A stretch of DNA of 64,000 bases, from NCBI RefSeq assembly GCF_000614205.1, contig NZ_BAKN01000008.1, forward strand, positions 1-64,000, given 5' to 3'. Shown here piece by piece: positions 9,991 to 22,070 of the stretch. Source of the DNA: Hoylesella saccharolytica JCM 17484. GTDB lineage: Bacteria; Bacteroidota; Bacteroidia; Bacteroidales; Bacteroidaceae. Each line of letters begins with the position of its first letter. Within the stretch, counting starts at the first letter, position 1. The notes beneath the pieces were generated by a model. It saw only the letters and a list, made by a program, of their open reading frames with translations, made no database searches and was not told the DNA's origin. The position numbers and the translations under genes are program-made.

Positions 9991-10236
9991 TTGCTTAAGA
10001 ACAAAGCCCAATCTCACTCATTCCCCACATTTGTTGTACACAACTTCATTATAATCCTGTGCGAGGCATTGGCTGCATATTGCTTCTTCCAGAATAAGCC
10101 GGTGTTGTCCGTGCACATTGAAAAGAGTGGGGAATACCTCGGATTAGTTTCGAAGAAACAATATGCTGCCAATGCCGCACAAGAGATTCATGAGGAAGTT
10201 ATGTACGGAGCAGGTTCTATTTCATTTCTTCAATAA
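9991..10236 (+). CDS. Uncertain small hypothetical protein
   Basis: An 81-aa frame starting at TTG. It encodes a short hydrophobic stretch (FVVHNFIIILCEALAAYCFF) followed by a soluble tail. I recognise no family. It overlaps the end of the convergent helicase gene by 20 bp. The remaining sequence between 9861 and 9990 shows nothing clear beyond TTACTTTG at 9957-9964, a possible promoter half-site. It may not be a real gene. Confidence 0.25.
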   Translation: MLKNKAQSHSFPTFVVHNFIIILCEALAAYCFFQNKPVLSVHIEKSGEYLGLVSKKQYAANAAQEIHEEVMYGAGSISFLQ

Positions 10237-11545
10237 TTGTTTTGATACCTTTTATCTTTTCTCCTGTAACAGTGGCCAAGAGCGATTGGAGTTGGGAACT
10301 ACGAACAGCGGCGTAGGCATAACGGGATAAGACATCTATGCGCCCAATATCTGTAGGAGCAAGCCCTCCTCGTTTACATAAAAATCCGAGTATGTCCGCC
10401 TTACTGATTTTATCTTTCTTGCCTTTGCCAATGTAAATGAGTGACATTTGAGGGTGGGGAGGTTCCGGGGGCGATGCGGAAGGGGTAAAAGGAACAACGG
10501 GAAGGGGAATGTAGGCAGGAAGTTGTTCGGCGGCAGAGGGGAGGAAATAGGTATTGCCGGTTTCATTCCAACGTGCTGTGCGCCCTATGCGATGTATATA
10601 GGCATCTTGTGTTTCGGGCAGATGATAGTGAATGATGTTGCGCACATGGGCGATATCAAGGCCGCGTGAGGCTAAATCGGTGCAAACAAGTACATTAGCA
10701 GCGGCGTGAGAGAAACGATATAGCGCGGCTTCGCGTTGTTGTTGATCAAGAGCGCCATGCAACATAGCGGTTATAAAGCCCTTTTGAATGAGGTAGGCAT
10801 TGGTGCGTTCAACGCTTTCGCGATGGTTAAGAAAAATAATGGTGCTCTCGTGGGCAATGGTACAAAGCAACGAATACAAGGCAGGAAGTTTGTCTTTTTC
10901 AGAACTTCGTACCTCATAAACGGTAATCCGACTGCTACGTACTTCCGTTTCACTAAGAAAATCAATACGAAGCCCCGATCGGATGTCGATAAAACGCGAA
11001 ATACGGGGTGAGTCAGTAGCAGATAACAGAACTCGTCTGCGGATGTAAGGGAGTTTGTTTAGAATACTGTACATCTCGTTTTCAAACCCCATGTCGAGAC
11101 ATTTGTCAAACTCATCAATAATCAGCAAACGGATGGCATCTGTCGAAATATTACCTTTATCAAGATGATCATTGAGACGTCCGGGAGTAGCAAAAACAAC
11201 CTGTGGACGTGTACGGATGAGTGTCCGGTGCTCTTCCATTGTCATCCTGCCACCATAACAAGCACAACTTCTTACTCCACCTACTTCTGAAAGTACGCGA
11301 TAGGATTGTAAGGCCAACTCACGGCCCGGCACAATAACTACAGCTTGTAGCTCGTCGCTATTAGGATTAATGCATTGCAACAGCGGTAAAAGGTAAGCTA
11401 AAGTTTTCCCTGTTCCGGTGGGAGAAAGGATAATCACATCTTTCTCTTGCTCAACAATAGCCTTATATGCCGCCTGTTGCATGGGGTTAAGACTTCCTAT
11501 TCCCAGCTTTTCCAATATACCAATCGGTGCAATATCATTCATCAC
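10217..11545 (-). CDS. DEAD-box RNA helicase with DbpA-type C-terminal domain
   Basis: A 442-aa ATP-dependent RNA helicase. Motif I SPTGTGKT (about residues 40-47), motif Ia PGRELA, TPGR, motif II DEFD (instead of DEAD), motif III SATD, and motif VI HRIGRTAR are all present. Residues about 370-442 (MSLIYIGKGKKDKISKADIL onwards) match the small RNA-binding domain of DbpA-like proteins, which directs helicases to structured RNA such as 23S rRNA. A Pro-rich spacer (VPFTPSASPPEPPHP) precedes it. A role in ribosome assembly is inferred. It is followed upstream, on the same strand, by TPR proteins. Confidence 0.85.
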   Translation of the reverse strand: MMNDIAPIGILEKLGIGSLNPMQQAAYKAIVEQEKDVIILSPTGTGKTLAYLLPLLQCINPNSDELQAVVIVPGRELALQSYRVLSEVGGVRSCACYGGRMTMEEHRTLIRTRPQVVFATPGRLNDHLDKGNISTDAIRLLIIDEFDKCLDMGFENEMYSILNKLPYIRRRVLLSATDSPRISRFIDIRSGLRIDFLSETEVRSSRITVYEVRSSEKDKLPALYSLLCTIAHESTIIFLNHRESVERTNAYLIQKGFITAMLHGALDQQQREAALYRFSHAAANVLVCTDLASRGLDIAHVRNIIHYHLPETQDAYIHRIGRTARWNETGNTYFLPSAAEQLPAYIPLPVVPFTPSASPPEPPHPQMSLIYIGKGKKDKISKADILGFLCKRGGLAPTDIGRIDVLSRYAYAAVRSSQLQSLLATVTGEKIKGIKTIIEEMK

Positions 11546-11563
11546 GTATAAGTTCAGAGATAA

Positions 11564-12768
11564 TTATTTAGTATTCTCTTTTATCAGTCGATCGATTTCT
11601 TCAAATTCTTTACCCATATTCAGGTTCAGATAGATGGTGTAAAGTGGTAGAAGCCAGCGCGAAGACTGTGAAGGTTGCAATTTTCTGTACTGCACCATGT
11701 AGGGTAAAGCTTGCCGATAAAGATTTATCATCTGCTTTCTACCACTGCGCGTGGGCACGCTTTTATCTATTTTGACAGCCTGATTAAAATAAGCGAGACC
11801 GGCATTGAGATAGGCTTCGGGTAAACTATCACCTTGTGCAATCATACTATCGCAAATAGAAATACACTCTGCATATCGCTCTAAGTTCAGCACAGCGGTG
11901 GATTTAGTTATCTTCAACCATAGGTCATCCTTCATCTTTTCCCTTGCTTTGTCTACATAATTGTTCACCGTTTCCCAGTCCCCTTTTTGCGAATAAAAAT
12001 CAATCAGACGCGAATAGTAAAACGGTTCGGTAGGATAATTAACAAAACCAGCCTCTAATACTACCAGATAACGGGCGGTGTTATTATCCAACAGATAGAT
12101 ATCTGCAAGATACTGCAACAAAGAAGCATAATGTTTTTTATCTTTCAGGGCCAGCGAAATATGGCGTTGGGCATCTTGTGGCTTTTGCATCTTGTACCCA
12201 CAATAAACGCTCCAATAGGCCGCTTCGGGCATCAGCGCATCACTTGTGAGGTAATGATAAGGTAACAAGATGGGATGTTCGGCGCTTCGGACATAATGGT
12301 CAAAAAAGTCGTAGGCTTATCATACATCTTTTTTCTAATAAAATATAAGCCACCATTATATAGGTTCTGTCTGTATAGATTAAGCAACTCGCCATGTTTC
12401 TTGCGATATTTCAACTTATCGGCTACCCCCGAGTTATTTTCCAGCTCAACAGAGTCGAGCTTTTCTAAAACCAGAAAGATTTTTCGAGTAAGATTAAAGA
12501 TGGTTGCAGTATCATAAGATTGCTTAAGATAGAGTTTTTCATTTCCAATATCATATTGTCGTTTGATAACGTCATAGAGCAGCAACCACGCCTTTTCATT
12601 TTTTTGCATAGCCGAATCGGTCAGCAGTTGTCGCATCATCTTCTCACCTTTTTCCAGTTCTTTTCCGCTTTTCAGATAGGTACGCACCTGTGCCATCTCC
12701 TTTTTCTGGGCAAAAGCGTTGTGAAACATGGTCCCTATGAACAACAAAATCATTAAAAACCTACTCAT
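11564..12768 (-). CDS. TPR-repeat exported protein (frame-corrected)
   Basis: About 401 aa after restoring one base. The start MSRFLMILLFIG was chosen because it gives a good signal peptide ending NAFAQ; in-frame ATGs lie 6 and 30 nt upstream. Tetratricopeptide-like helical pairs run through residues about 120-380. The frame breaks at GGG 12272-12274 (CCC in the gene); adding one C gives SEAPNIPILLPYHYLTSDAL. TPR proteins mediate protein contacts; the partner is unknown. It lies 18 bp upstream of the helicase on the same strand. Confidence 0.7.
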
Positions 12769-12881
12769 ATACATACTCGTTTGTTTGCCTTTCGGCAAAT
12801 CTATTATTATCCTAACAGCTCTATATAATATAATGTAGAGAATCTTGCTCCCTATTTCTCTGATTGCCTAATTGCACAGAT

Positions 12882-12928
12882 AAGGCACAGAAGAGGAACT
12901 TATAAGTTGCTCCCCGTTCTGTGCCTTG
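12882..12928 (-). terminator. Hairpin between the two TPR genes
   Basis: AAGGCACAGAA (12882-12892) pairs with TTCTGTGCCTT (12918-12928), and an inner GGAACTTATAAGTTGCTCC can pair too. It lies in the 175-bp gap downstream of the TPR gene at 12944-14160. The T-run is weak, so it may be a terminator or an mRNA-stabilising hairpin. Confidence 0.5.
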
Positions 12929-12943
12929 TCTCTTCTTAAAAAA

Positions 12944-14160
12944 TTATTTCCCACTCAATACAGCTTCCAACTCTTTTGTACGGGGATCATTAGCACTGTA
13001 ATTTACATAATAACACTGGTAAAGCGGATAGCTCCAATTGGCCTTTTCGCGTTTTGGGTCAAGCTCTTTTGCTTTCTCCAAATAGCCCATTGACTCTTTG
13101 TATAAAGCCTTTTGTGCAGGAACGTCGTTGTTAATGGCCGATGCTTTCGAGTTGATACTAAAGCCGAGATATGTCAGAATGATAACATTATTGGGATCTA
13201 AGCTGATTACTTTTTTAAACGAAGCAATGGCATCGTCCCAATTGTTTGTGTTCATTTCATTCTGTCCTTTCAGCGACAATGCCGTAATATCGTTCGGAGA
13301 TTGTGCGAGCTTCTCATTAATTAGTTTGCTCATATCATCCCTCATATTCAAGCTACCGTACATATTGCACAGTGTACCGAATATCATTTCGTTGTTGGGA
13401 TCTTTTGCATAAGCGTCTTTCAACTTATTTACATAGTTAAGTGAGTCGCTTTTGGTTTTCAATTGTCTTTCTGCTACGTAGAATTTTAAATTCATTGCAT
13501 CCTTATATTCAGCCGTATCTTTGAGGGCAACGTCCAAATATTTATCAGCAGTTGCATAGTCTTGTGCCTGTATAGCGTAACGTGCGGTGAAATTTGCGAC
13601 CTGACCTAAATACGGATCAGCCGGCTTATTGGGCATGTCTTTAAACAAGTTCGACTCGGCAGAGTTCACGTATTCGCCCCAGTATTTCAGTACATCGTCA
13701 TTCTTGCCCAGTTGAGCTGCTTCCTGACCAGCGTTCACCAGATATACGCGCAGCGAGTACAGACGTGTTTGATTATTTGAATGGAACTTGGGTTTAACCT
13801 TTCCTTTCTCGTTAGGCATTTGGTCATACTTATCGCATTCCTCAGCATTTTTTAACGCATCACAAATGGCATTGTAAAAGCCAACGTGTCATACGCCTCT
13901 ACTTTACCTTGTTTCAACTGTTCTGCCATCTGATTGGCGGTGATGGTACCTTGTTCTTTGTTCACTTTTTCAAGAGCCAAGTCCACCAATTTATTATATG
14001 CTTTGGCCTTATCCGTATTATTCATACCCGATAAGCCCGCATTAACAAGACTCAAAGCATCGCTATAAGTCTTAGCCTTTAAGACTTCTTTGATTGCGTC
14101 TTGTGCAAAAGCCGTTGATGATACAGCGAACATCAGGGCCAACAACATCATTTTTTTCAT
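12944..14160 (-). CDS. TPR-repeat exported protein (frame-corrected)
   Basis: About 405 aa after restoring one base. The start MKKMMLLALMFAVSSTAFAQ gives a clean signal peptide and was preferred to a start 63 nt upstream. The frame breaks near 13873-13876; one added base gives LAFTNAICDALKNAEECDKYD, leading smoothly into MPNEKGKVKPKF. TPR-like repeats include SLKGQNEMNTNNWDDAIASF and the following SLDPNN turn (about residues 250-300). It is probably periplasmic or envelope-associated. It is downstream of gyrA (31 bp) and may be in its operon. Confidence 0.75.
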
Positions 14161-14191
14161 AATTGCTATTTTAAAAGGTTTGTTTTTGTTT

Positions 14192-16753
14192 TTATTCCGA
14201 TTTCTCTTCGTTTTCCATTTCACGGGGTTGTTCAGCCTGTGTCAAGGTTTTCTCTTCCTGTTCTTCGCTCTGTTCGTTCAGTGCGACTTCCATCTCAGAG
14301 GTCATTACTTTGCATACACTGGCTATCACATCGTTCTTCTTTGCTAAGTTAATTAGCCGCACCCCTTGCGTTGCGCGCCCCATAACTCTGCAATCGGATA
14401 CCGCCAATCGAATCACAATACCGCTCTTATTGATAATCATTAAGTCGTTATCATTGGTTACATTCTTAATAGCAACAAGCTTACCGGTCTTTTCTGTGAT
14501 GTTCAAGGTCTTCACACCCTTACCTCCACGTTTGGTCTTCCGATAGTCTTCTACCAACGAACGTTTTCCATATCCGTTCTCACTCACCACCATAACGGTT
14601 TCGCTTGCAGCATCGTTTACAACAATCATGCCCACAACGGCATCGTCTTTTCCATCCAAACGCATACCCCGTACACCTGTTGCCGTGCGGCCCATGGTAC
14701 GAATATCGTTCTCGTCAAAGTACACAGCTCTACCGTTTCGGTTAGCTATAATCAACTCGTTTTTACCGTTGGTGAGCCTTACATCTACCACTTCGTCGCC
14801 TTCAGCAATGCTGATGGCAATCACACCGTTGGCACGAGGCCGAGAATAAGCCTGTAAACAAGTCTTCTTCACCGTACCATTTTTGGTTGCAAAAACAATA
14901 TAATGGTTGTTGATAAATTCTTCATCGTTCAAACCTTTCACGCGCAAGAACGCATTTACAGCATCGTCTGCATCGATATTCAGCAGATTTTGAATGGCAC
15001 GACCCTTAGAGGTTTTATCGCCTTCGGGTATCTCATAGCATTTCAGCCAATAACAACGACCTTTCTTCGTAAAGAATAACATTGTCTGGTGCATCGTTGC
15101 CGGGTATATATACTCTGTAAAATCTTTATCTCTTGTATTAGCACCCTTGCTGCCGACACCACCTCTTGCTTGCTCGTGAAATTCTGAGAGAGGGGTACGT
15201 TTGATGTACCCTAAATGGCTTACGGTGATAACAACGGGATCGTTGGGATAGAAATCTTCTGCGTTAAACTCGTGTTCGTCGGGAATAATCTCTGTTCTGC
15301 GCTCATCACCATATTTGTCTTTAACTCCGACTAACTCTTCTTTCATCACCTTTTTGCATTCTTCCGGATCATCCAAAATCAGTTGCAACTGTGCAATCAG
15401 TTTCTCCAAATCTTCATATTCGGCGTGTAATTGGTCGATGCGTAGTCCTGTTAACTGCGACAAGCGCATATCAACGATGGCTTTACTTTGTAACTCGTCC
15501 AGTTCAAAACGTTTCTCCAGATTACGCTGAGCATCAGAAGGCGTCTGACTTTGACGAATGATATGTACCACCTCATCAATATTGTCGCAAGCAATAATCA
15601 ATCCTTCAAGAATATGAGCACGTTCTTGTGCTTTCTTCAAATCATATTGCGTTCTGCGAATGGTTACATCGTGACGGTGCTCAACAAAATACTTCACACA
15701 TTCTTTTAAAGTCAGAAGTCTGGGTCTGCCCTTAACAAGTGCGATGTTATTCACCGAGAAAGAGCTTTGCAGCTGCGTCATTTTAAACAGTTTGTTTAAT
15801 ATAACGTTGGCATTGGCATCACGTTTTACGTCTACAACGATACGCATACCTTGTCGGCCTGATTCATCGTTGGCGTTTGAAATACCCTCTAACCTGCCTT
15901 CTTTTACCAGTTCAGCAATATTCTCTATCAGTTGCGCCTTATTTACTCCATACGGTATCTCGGTAACAACAATCTTGTCATGGTTTTCGTCGCTTTCTAT
16001 TTCAGCCTTTGCACGTAATACTATTCTACCGCGTCCAGTTTCATAAGCGTCCTTCACACCTTGTAAACCGTAGATGTAAGCACCGGTAGGGAAGTCGGGA
16101 GCTTTGATATATTGCATCAGCCCCTCTGTATCAATATCAGGATTATCGATGTAAGCGCAGCAGCCATCAATAACTTCATTAAGGTTATGCGTAGGCATAT
16201 TGGTGGCCATTCCCACAGCAATACCATTTCCCCCGTTTACCAACAGGTTCGGGATTTTTGTGGGCATCACCGTCGGTTCTTGCAGCGAATCATCAAAGTT
16301 GTTGGCCATATCGACCGTTTCTTTGTCCAAATCGTCCATGATACGCTCGCCCATCTTCGACAATCGACATTCGGTATAACGCATGGCAGCAGCCGAGTCA
16401 CCATCTACACTACCAAAGTTTCCCTGCCCGTCAACCAGCGTATAGCGCATATTCCAATCTTGAGCAAGACGCACTAAGGCACCGTATACGGATGAATCGC
16501 CGTGTGGATGATACTTACCTAAAACCTCGCCCACTACGCGCGCGCATTTTTTATAAGGTTTATCATTTGTATTTCCAATTCCCAACATTCCGTAAAGAAT
16601 TCTTCTGTGCACGGGTTTAAAACCGTCGCGCACATCAGGAAGCGCACGTGCTACGATTACCGACATACTGTAATCAATATAAGAAGACTTCATTTCTTCC
16701 TCTATATTGATCTTTATAATTCTGTCTTGATCAATTGTTTGATTTTCGTCCAT
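14192..16753 (-). CDS. gyrA: DNA gyrase subunit A
   Basis: 853-aa breakage-reunion subunit of the type II topoisomerase that introduces negative supercoils. The N-terminal winged-helix region contains HPHGDSSVYGALVRLAQDW, the quinolone-determining region. The catalytic tyrosine is in AAMRYTECRL. The C-terminal beta-propeller has repeated blades such as GYIKRTPLSEF, GRAVYF and RATQGVRLI, with QARGGVGSKG as the GyrA box-like segment. The acidic C-terminal tail is QSEEQEEKTL. Length and motifs are normal and the frame is intact. Confidence 0.96.
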   Translation of the reverse strand: MDENQTIDQDRIIKINIEEEMKSSYIDYSMSVIVARALPDVRDGFKPVHRRILYGMLGIGNTNDKPYKKCARVVGEVLGKYHPHGDSSVYGALVRLAQDWNMRYTLVDGQGNFGSVDGDSAAAMRYTECRLSKMGERIMDDLDKETVDMANNFDDSLQEPTVMPTKIPNLLVNGGNGIAVGMATNMPTHNLNEVIDGCCAYIDNPDIDTEGLMQYIKAPDFPTGAYIYGLQGVKDAYETGRGRIVLRAKAEIESDENHDKIVVTEIPYGVNKAQLIENIAELVKEGRLEGISNANDESGRQGMRIVVDVKRDANANVILNKLFKMTQLQSSFSVNNIALVKGRPRLLTLKECVKYFVEHRHDVTIRRTQYDLKKAQERAHILEGLIIACDNIDEVVHIIRQSQTPSDAQRNLEKRFELDELQSKAIVDMRLSQLTGLRIDQLHAEYEDLEKLIAQLQLILDDPEECKKVMKEELVGVKDKYGDERRTEIIPDEHEFNAEDFYPNDPVVITVSHLGYIKRTPLSEFHEQARGGVGSKGANTRDKDFTEYIYPATMHQTMLFFTKKGRCYWLKCYEIPEGDKTSKGRAIQNLLNIDADDAVNAFLRVKGLNDEEFINNHYIVFATKNGTVKKTCLQAYSRPRANGVIAISIAEGDEVVDVRLTNGKNELIIANRNGRAVYFDENDIRTMGRTATGVRGMRLDGKDDAVVGMIVVNDAASETVMVVSENGYGKRSLVEDYRKTKRGGKGVKTLNITEKTGKLVAIKNVTNDNDLMIINKSGIVIRLAVSDCRVMGRATQGVRLINLAKKNDVIASVCKVMTSEMEVALNEQSEEQEEKTLTQAEQPREMENEEKSE

Positions 16754-17369
16754 TTAATATCTTACGTTTTTATTAAAAATTCCATTTAACGCCCGTTATT
16801 TGCGTTCTGCGCCGTTTGGGCTTATTTTACAAGGTGCTAAATTACGACATTTTTTTTATCTACAGAAACTTTTAAAGCTAAAATACGCCAAAACAGAACG
16901 ATAGGGGGCTTTGCATTCAAAATAACGGTGGCAGAAAACAGAACTTTCTCGCTCAATTCGGTTTGTTATCTTTTATGCAGAAAAACTTTCAAACTGTAAG
17001 TTTTACCATTATAAAAATAAACCTGTATATTTCGCGAGGGTGCCTATAAAATCATTCTACGTATTTCTCGATTCATAAAAGTATAAGGATCTTACGATCA
17101 TATATAAATCCAACAAACAGTTTGTTTATTGTAAAGAGCTCTTATTCTTTATTCACTCCTTTAAAAGAGTATAAGCCATCTAAACAACATAGAGTTCAAC
17201 AAACTTTTATACCTTTTAAAAATTCACTTTGCCACATTTTTTATATTTTTTGCCCTATATGTGCAAGAATCCTTTATCAGAAAACAGTTAATTTTGCAAT
17301 TAAAGAACTTAATTAACTTCATGCCAAATAAAACTATCAGGCAATATTAAAATCACACTAAAAAACATC
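16754..17369. other. Intergenic region between gyrA and susC
   Basis: 616 bp, AT-rich, no convincing gene. It must hold the gyrA promoter (minus) and the susC promoter (plus). TAATTTTG at 17289-17296 is a candidate -7 box 74 bp before susC, without a good TTTG at the right distance. I see no array or strong hairpin. Confidence 0.4.
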
Positions 17370-20300
17370 ATGAAGAGTAAAACATTTTTAGCTATGGTAC
17401 TTTTAGGGTGGCTATCAATTGCTACATCTGTGGCACAAGAGCTTATCGTGAAAGGACTTGTCACAGACTATGCCCACGAACCCCTACCCGGAATTATAGT
17501 GAAAAGCAAGATACAATCTGCTATAACTAGTGCCAATGGTCAATTTGAAATAAAAGCGCATATAAACGACGTACTAACATTCTCGGGGCTAGGTTACGTA
17601 ACAGAGAATCGAAAGATTAATTCATACGATGAAATAACCGTTGTGCTGACTGAGAAAGATCAAAATCTTGACGAGGTAATCGTTGTGGGAACGACCATGA
17701 AACGTAGCGATCTTACTGGCGCACTCTCTACCATCAATGCACAAACCTTAAGTCAAAAGCCGTCAACATCCATCAACGAGGCTTTGCAAGGACGTGTTGC
17801 AGGCGTATTTATTACACCCGGACAAAGTCCCTCAGACGGTGCAGGCATCAAAATACGCGGTATCAATACCATCAATTCGGGTGGAAATCCTATCTATGTT
17901 GTCGATGGAATGGTGATGAGTGATGCATTCAGTTTTTTTAATTCCATCAATCCCAACGATGTTGAAGATGTACAAGTGCTCAAAGATGCATCTGCCACTG
18001 CACTCTATGGTTCGCAAGGCGCCAATGGCGTGGTGGTAATTACAACCAAAAGAGCTAAAAATGGAAAGGGGCAAATTACTTACGATGGCTGGATGGGTAT
18101 AACAACTATTGGACACCAACCTGCAACTATGAACACCCAACAACTTTACGATCTGCGTCTGGATGCTTTTGCTAACGGATACCTTTACAATAATCCCGGA
18201 TCCGACCGACAAGCATATATTGATAATGTATTGTTGAAAAACAATATGGCTTTTTCCGAACAAGAACTTATGGGGTATCGTTCTGGACACACTTACGATT
18301 GGATCGGGCGCATATTACAAACAGGTATAAAACAAAGTCACACGCTTAGCTTCTCGAAAGCTACAGAAAGTACAAACTTATATCTTAGCCTAAATACAAT
18401 AAACACAAGGGGGGTGGTGCGGCAAACACACCAAACATCTTATTCGGGACGCATCAATGCTGACACCCATATCAATACATGGATAAAAATAGGAACCAAT
18501 ACATCGTTTACACATACAGCCGACAACATTCCCTCAGACAATGTTTACAATAAGGCTTTATGGGCTAATCCAATGATTGATTATGCCCCTTATGAATCCA
18601 CTGAAACTCGTCACCGAAAGGATTATAGGACACTTTATTGGCGTGCTCATACCGAACAAAATAATAACGACTTTAATCCATTTAACTCGTTGGAAATAAC
18701 ACAATACCGAGAACGTAACTATCTCACATCAATCAATTATATCAATATCAACCCATTCAAAGGCTTGAACCTGCGTTCCACGTTCTCGCTAAACCACACT
18801 ACACAGGCTTGGTTCGAGTATATACCCACAGGCATACAAGAAACAGAGCGCAACAACAACGGCGATGCATTAGCTAAACACGAGCGTTGGAACACCACCA
18901 TATGGCAGTGGGATAATTCAATAAGCTATTCCGGTCTGTGGAAAAAACATCAACTCAATGCCATGCTTGGCACAAGTACTAGCCGGGTTCTCAACGACTA
19001 TACGCTTGCGGGGGGCAGCAGATTTGCTAGTAATGACCTAACATACCACAAATTGGGAGGTGCAGCTGATATGGCAAAACGTATTATCGATTCTGATTTT
19101 ACCAATAGCAGTTTACTCTCGTTCATCTCACGCATCAATTACAACTATGCTAACCGCTATTTTGCAACATTAACGGCACGTTATGATGGGTCGTCAAAAT
19201 TTGCACAAGGCCATCGATGGGGGTTAATGCCTTCGTTCTCTCTAGCATGGAATGTGGCTAATGAAAAATTTTTGGAACGTTATAGTGCTTGGCTTGATAA
19301 GCTGAAGTTGCGGGCAGGCTATGGTATAACCGGAAATCAAGACATAGAAAACTATGCCTATGTAACACTTTACTACCCCCAAATATCTAACGGATCAGCC
19401 TCTTACCGATCCAGCGGACGTAGGGGTACACCCGGCATCACGTGGGAAAAACAGCGACAAACCAACTTTGGTATCGATATTGCCATGTGGAATCAGCGCA
19501 TCAGCATCAGTATGGATGCCTTCTTTATTACCAACGATGACCTTTTGATGAACCATTCACTCAACCGGACATCAGGCTACACCAATACATGGGAAAACAT
19601 CGGTACCATGACTAATCGAGGATTTGAACTCACCATCAATGCAATTCCTATAAAAACAACAAATTGGCAATGGAATGTAAGCGCAAATCTATCCCTTGAC
19701 CGCAATAAAGTTACACGATTGTATGGCGACGTAAAAGAGATATTGAATGACACTTACCGCGAAGGAAACATTTTTCTCAACAAGCCATTACACACCATCT
19801 ACACCTACCGCACTGGTGGAATAGCAAACGAAAACAATCGTTCATTATGGGATGGTGTCAACTATAACGGAAAAACAGTAACACTTGGTGATCTTTTTCC
19901 GGCAGATCTTAATAATGATAAGGTTGTAGATCAGAAAGATCGCGATATTATCGGCACAACCACACCTAAATATTACGGGGGCTTTTCCACAGATATAACC
20001 TGGCGAGGGCTTATCCTAAATGCTATATTCAACTATTCTGTAGGAGCCCTAAAGATTAGTCCTTATTATGAAAGCCTTATCAATAGCACCGGTATAAGCA
20101 GTGCCTCCACCGATTTACTTGATCGTTGGACACCTCAAAACACAACAGCTCGATTTCCACGCGTAATTGATAATGTTACACTCTTTAACCGGGTATCACC
20201 TTCGGATGTAGATTTCTCGCTCCAAAACGCATCTTATCTAAGGCTCTCAACTTTATCGCTGGCTTACCAATTTCCAACAAGTATTTTTTCACGTTTTAAA

Positions 20301-20437
20301 GTCAACATACTGAAAGTATACTTTACCTCATCCAATGTCTTTTGTATTACTCCTTACAAAGGATTTGACCAGAACTGGGAGATAACAAATATCCACCCAC
20401 AAAGATGTTTACTTTTGGCCTCAACTTTAGTTTTTAA
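17370..20437 (+). CDS. SusC-like TonB-dependent outer-membrane receptor (frame-corrected end)
   Basis: About 1022 aa. The signal peptide ends SIATSVAQE. A carboxypeptidase-D-like regulatory domain follows (VKGLVTDYAHEPLPGIIV, about residues 27-100), then the plug domain (DLTGALSTI, IRGINTINSGGNPIYVVDG, QVLKDASATALYGSQGANGV), then a 22-strand beta-barrel. One base is missing after GACC at 20369-20370; restoring it gives DPELGDNKYPPTKMFTFGLN and a final aromatic FSF, the classic barrel C-terminus. It imports oligosaccharides with SusD, probably galactosides judging from neighbouring glycosidases. Confidence 0.93.
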
Positions 20438-20461
20438 CGTCATTTTAAATCAATTGAAGTC

Positions 20462-22053
20462 ATGAAACTTAGTATAAAATATACCATAGCGACAATACTC
20501 ATTAGTTGTATTACGCTTTTTACTTCTTGTGCTGATTTTCTTAACGAGGAAAGTCAAACAGCTTTGTCCGAAGAGAAGATTTATTCCGACCTCCAATATG
20601 CCGAGCTTAATTTGCAAAGCATTTACACCCAATGGCGCAATAGTTGTTTTAAGGACGAGCATGTATGGATGTTTCTCATTGCAACCGACGAGATACAGAG
20701 TGGTGCTTATCAAGCTTTGAAGTCAGGAGCACAAAGGGCTGCAATGGAAACTTTCGATGCTAATCTCAACAGTCAACATGAAAGAATAACCAATGAATGG
20801 AACAACCGATGGCCTTGTGTCACATCTGCTGCAAAAATTATCCGTGCATTGAATAACGATGGTTTGCAAATTAACACTGAGCAAGCACGTATCTATGGTG
20901 AAGCCGCTTTTCTACGTGGCTGCATAGACTTTCAATTGGCAATGTATTGGGGGCGTATTCCCACTATTGATATGGCTCGTACAGCAGAATTAGGCTATGG
21001 CCGCCAATCGCTTAAAGACACCTGGCAGTTTATTATCAATGACTTTCAAGCAGCTGCGAACTATTGTGCCAACACTCAAAAGCCGGGACGTGCTACACGA
21101 TGGGCAGCCCTTACAATGCTCGGGAAAGCCTTATGGCAGCTCCGAAAGAAACAGGGTTACGCAATTTTGCAAAAGCACAAGAGTGCTTTGATGCTATTAT
21201 TAAATCAGGAAAGTTCAGCCTCAACGAAGATTTTGCTGATCTCTGGGATTATAACAAACAAAATACACCTGAATCGATCTTCGAATTTCAGTTCAAAAAT
21301 GCTCAACCCGACAACAATCAAATACAATTTCAAATCGGTAGTCGAGCTGCACAGAGCAAGTTTACAGATGCGTGTTATTATGCCGGATATGACCATGCCG
21401 TACCTACAAAATATGCTTATTCCAAACAAGAGGATGGTGGATTATGGGAAGACGGAGACTTACGAATGGACGAAAGCATACGAACCGACTTTACCTGGTT
21501 CAACGGGGTTACGCCATCTCTTCAAGGATTGGAGTGGGAAGGACTTGGAACCGATTATGACGAACTGCTTCCACATATCCGAAAATATGAAGATTTTCGT
21601 ACCGATAGTCATTCCGGACTGGGTATAAATAATATGTGGCACTCTGGAAAAAACATTCCTTGGTTACGCTATGCAGACGTTTTATTACTCAACGCCGAAT
21701 GTTTAAATGAATTGGGACGTACCAATGAGGCAATTGACTTAGTAAATTCTACTGTCAGGAAACGTGCTTGGGGTGGTTCTTTGCCAGCCGGCAAACAATG
21801 GACAACAATGAGCAAAGAACAATTTCGAGAGCAAATAATGGATGAACGTATGCGTGAACTCTTCGGAGAACAGTGGAGGCGAATTGATTTGGTGCGTACA
21901 GGCAACTTTGAGAAACTGGTTAAACAACGTAACGAATGGGCCAAACGTTTTGCAACGATACATACTTACAACACACTTCTTCCCATACCTCTTACCGAAT
22001 TACAACAAAATCCGGATATGAAAGAGAGTGATCAGAATGAGGGATACAAATAA
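20462..22053 (+). CDS. SusD-like glycan-binding lipoprotein (frame-corrected)
   Basis: About 530 aa after restoring one base near 21130-21132. The signal peptide ends in TSC with the lipidated Cys at residue 23, then ADFLNEES, typical of SusD proteins. The TPR-like helices are in the N-terminal half (GEAAFLRGCIDFQLAMYWGRIPTI). The C-terminal half has RYADVLLLNAECLNELGRTNEAI and the closing ERMRELFGEQWRRIDLVRTG, followed by LLPIPLTELQQNP. Both halves are clearly one SusD. It starts 24 bp after the corrected susC stop and forms the outer-membrane import complex with it. Confidence 0.93.
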
Positions 22054-22070
22054 CTTAAAAACCTAAAAAT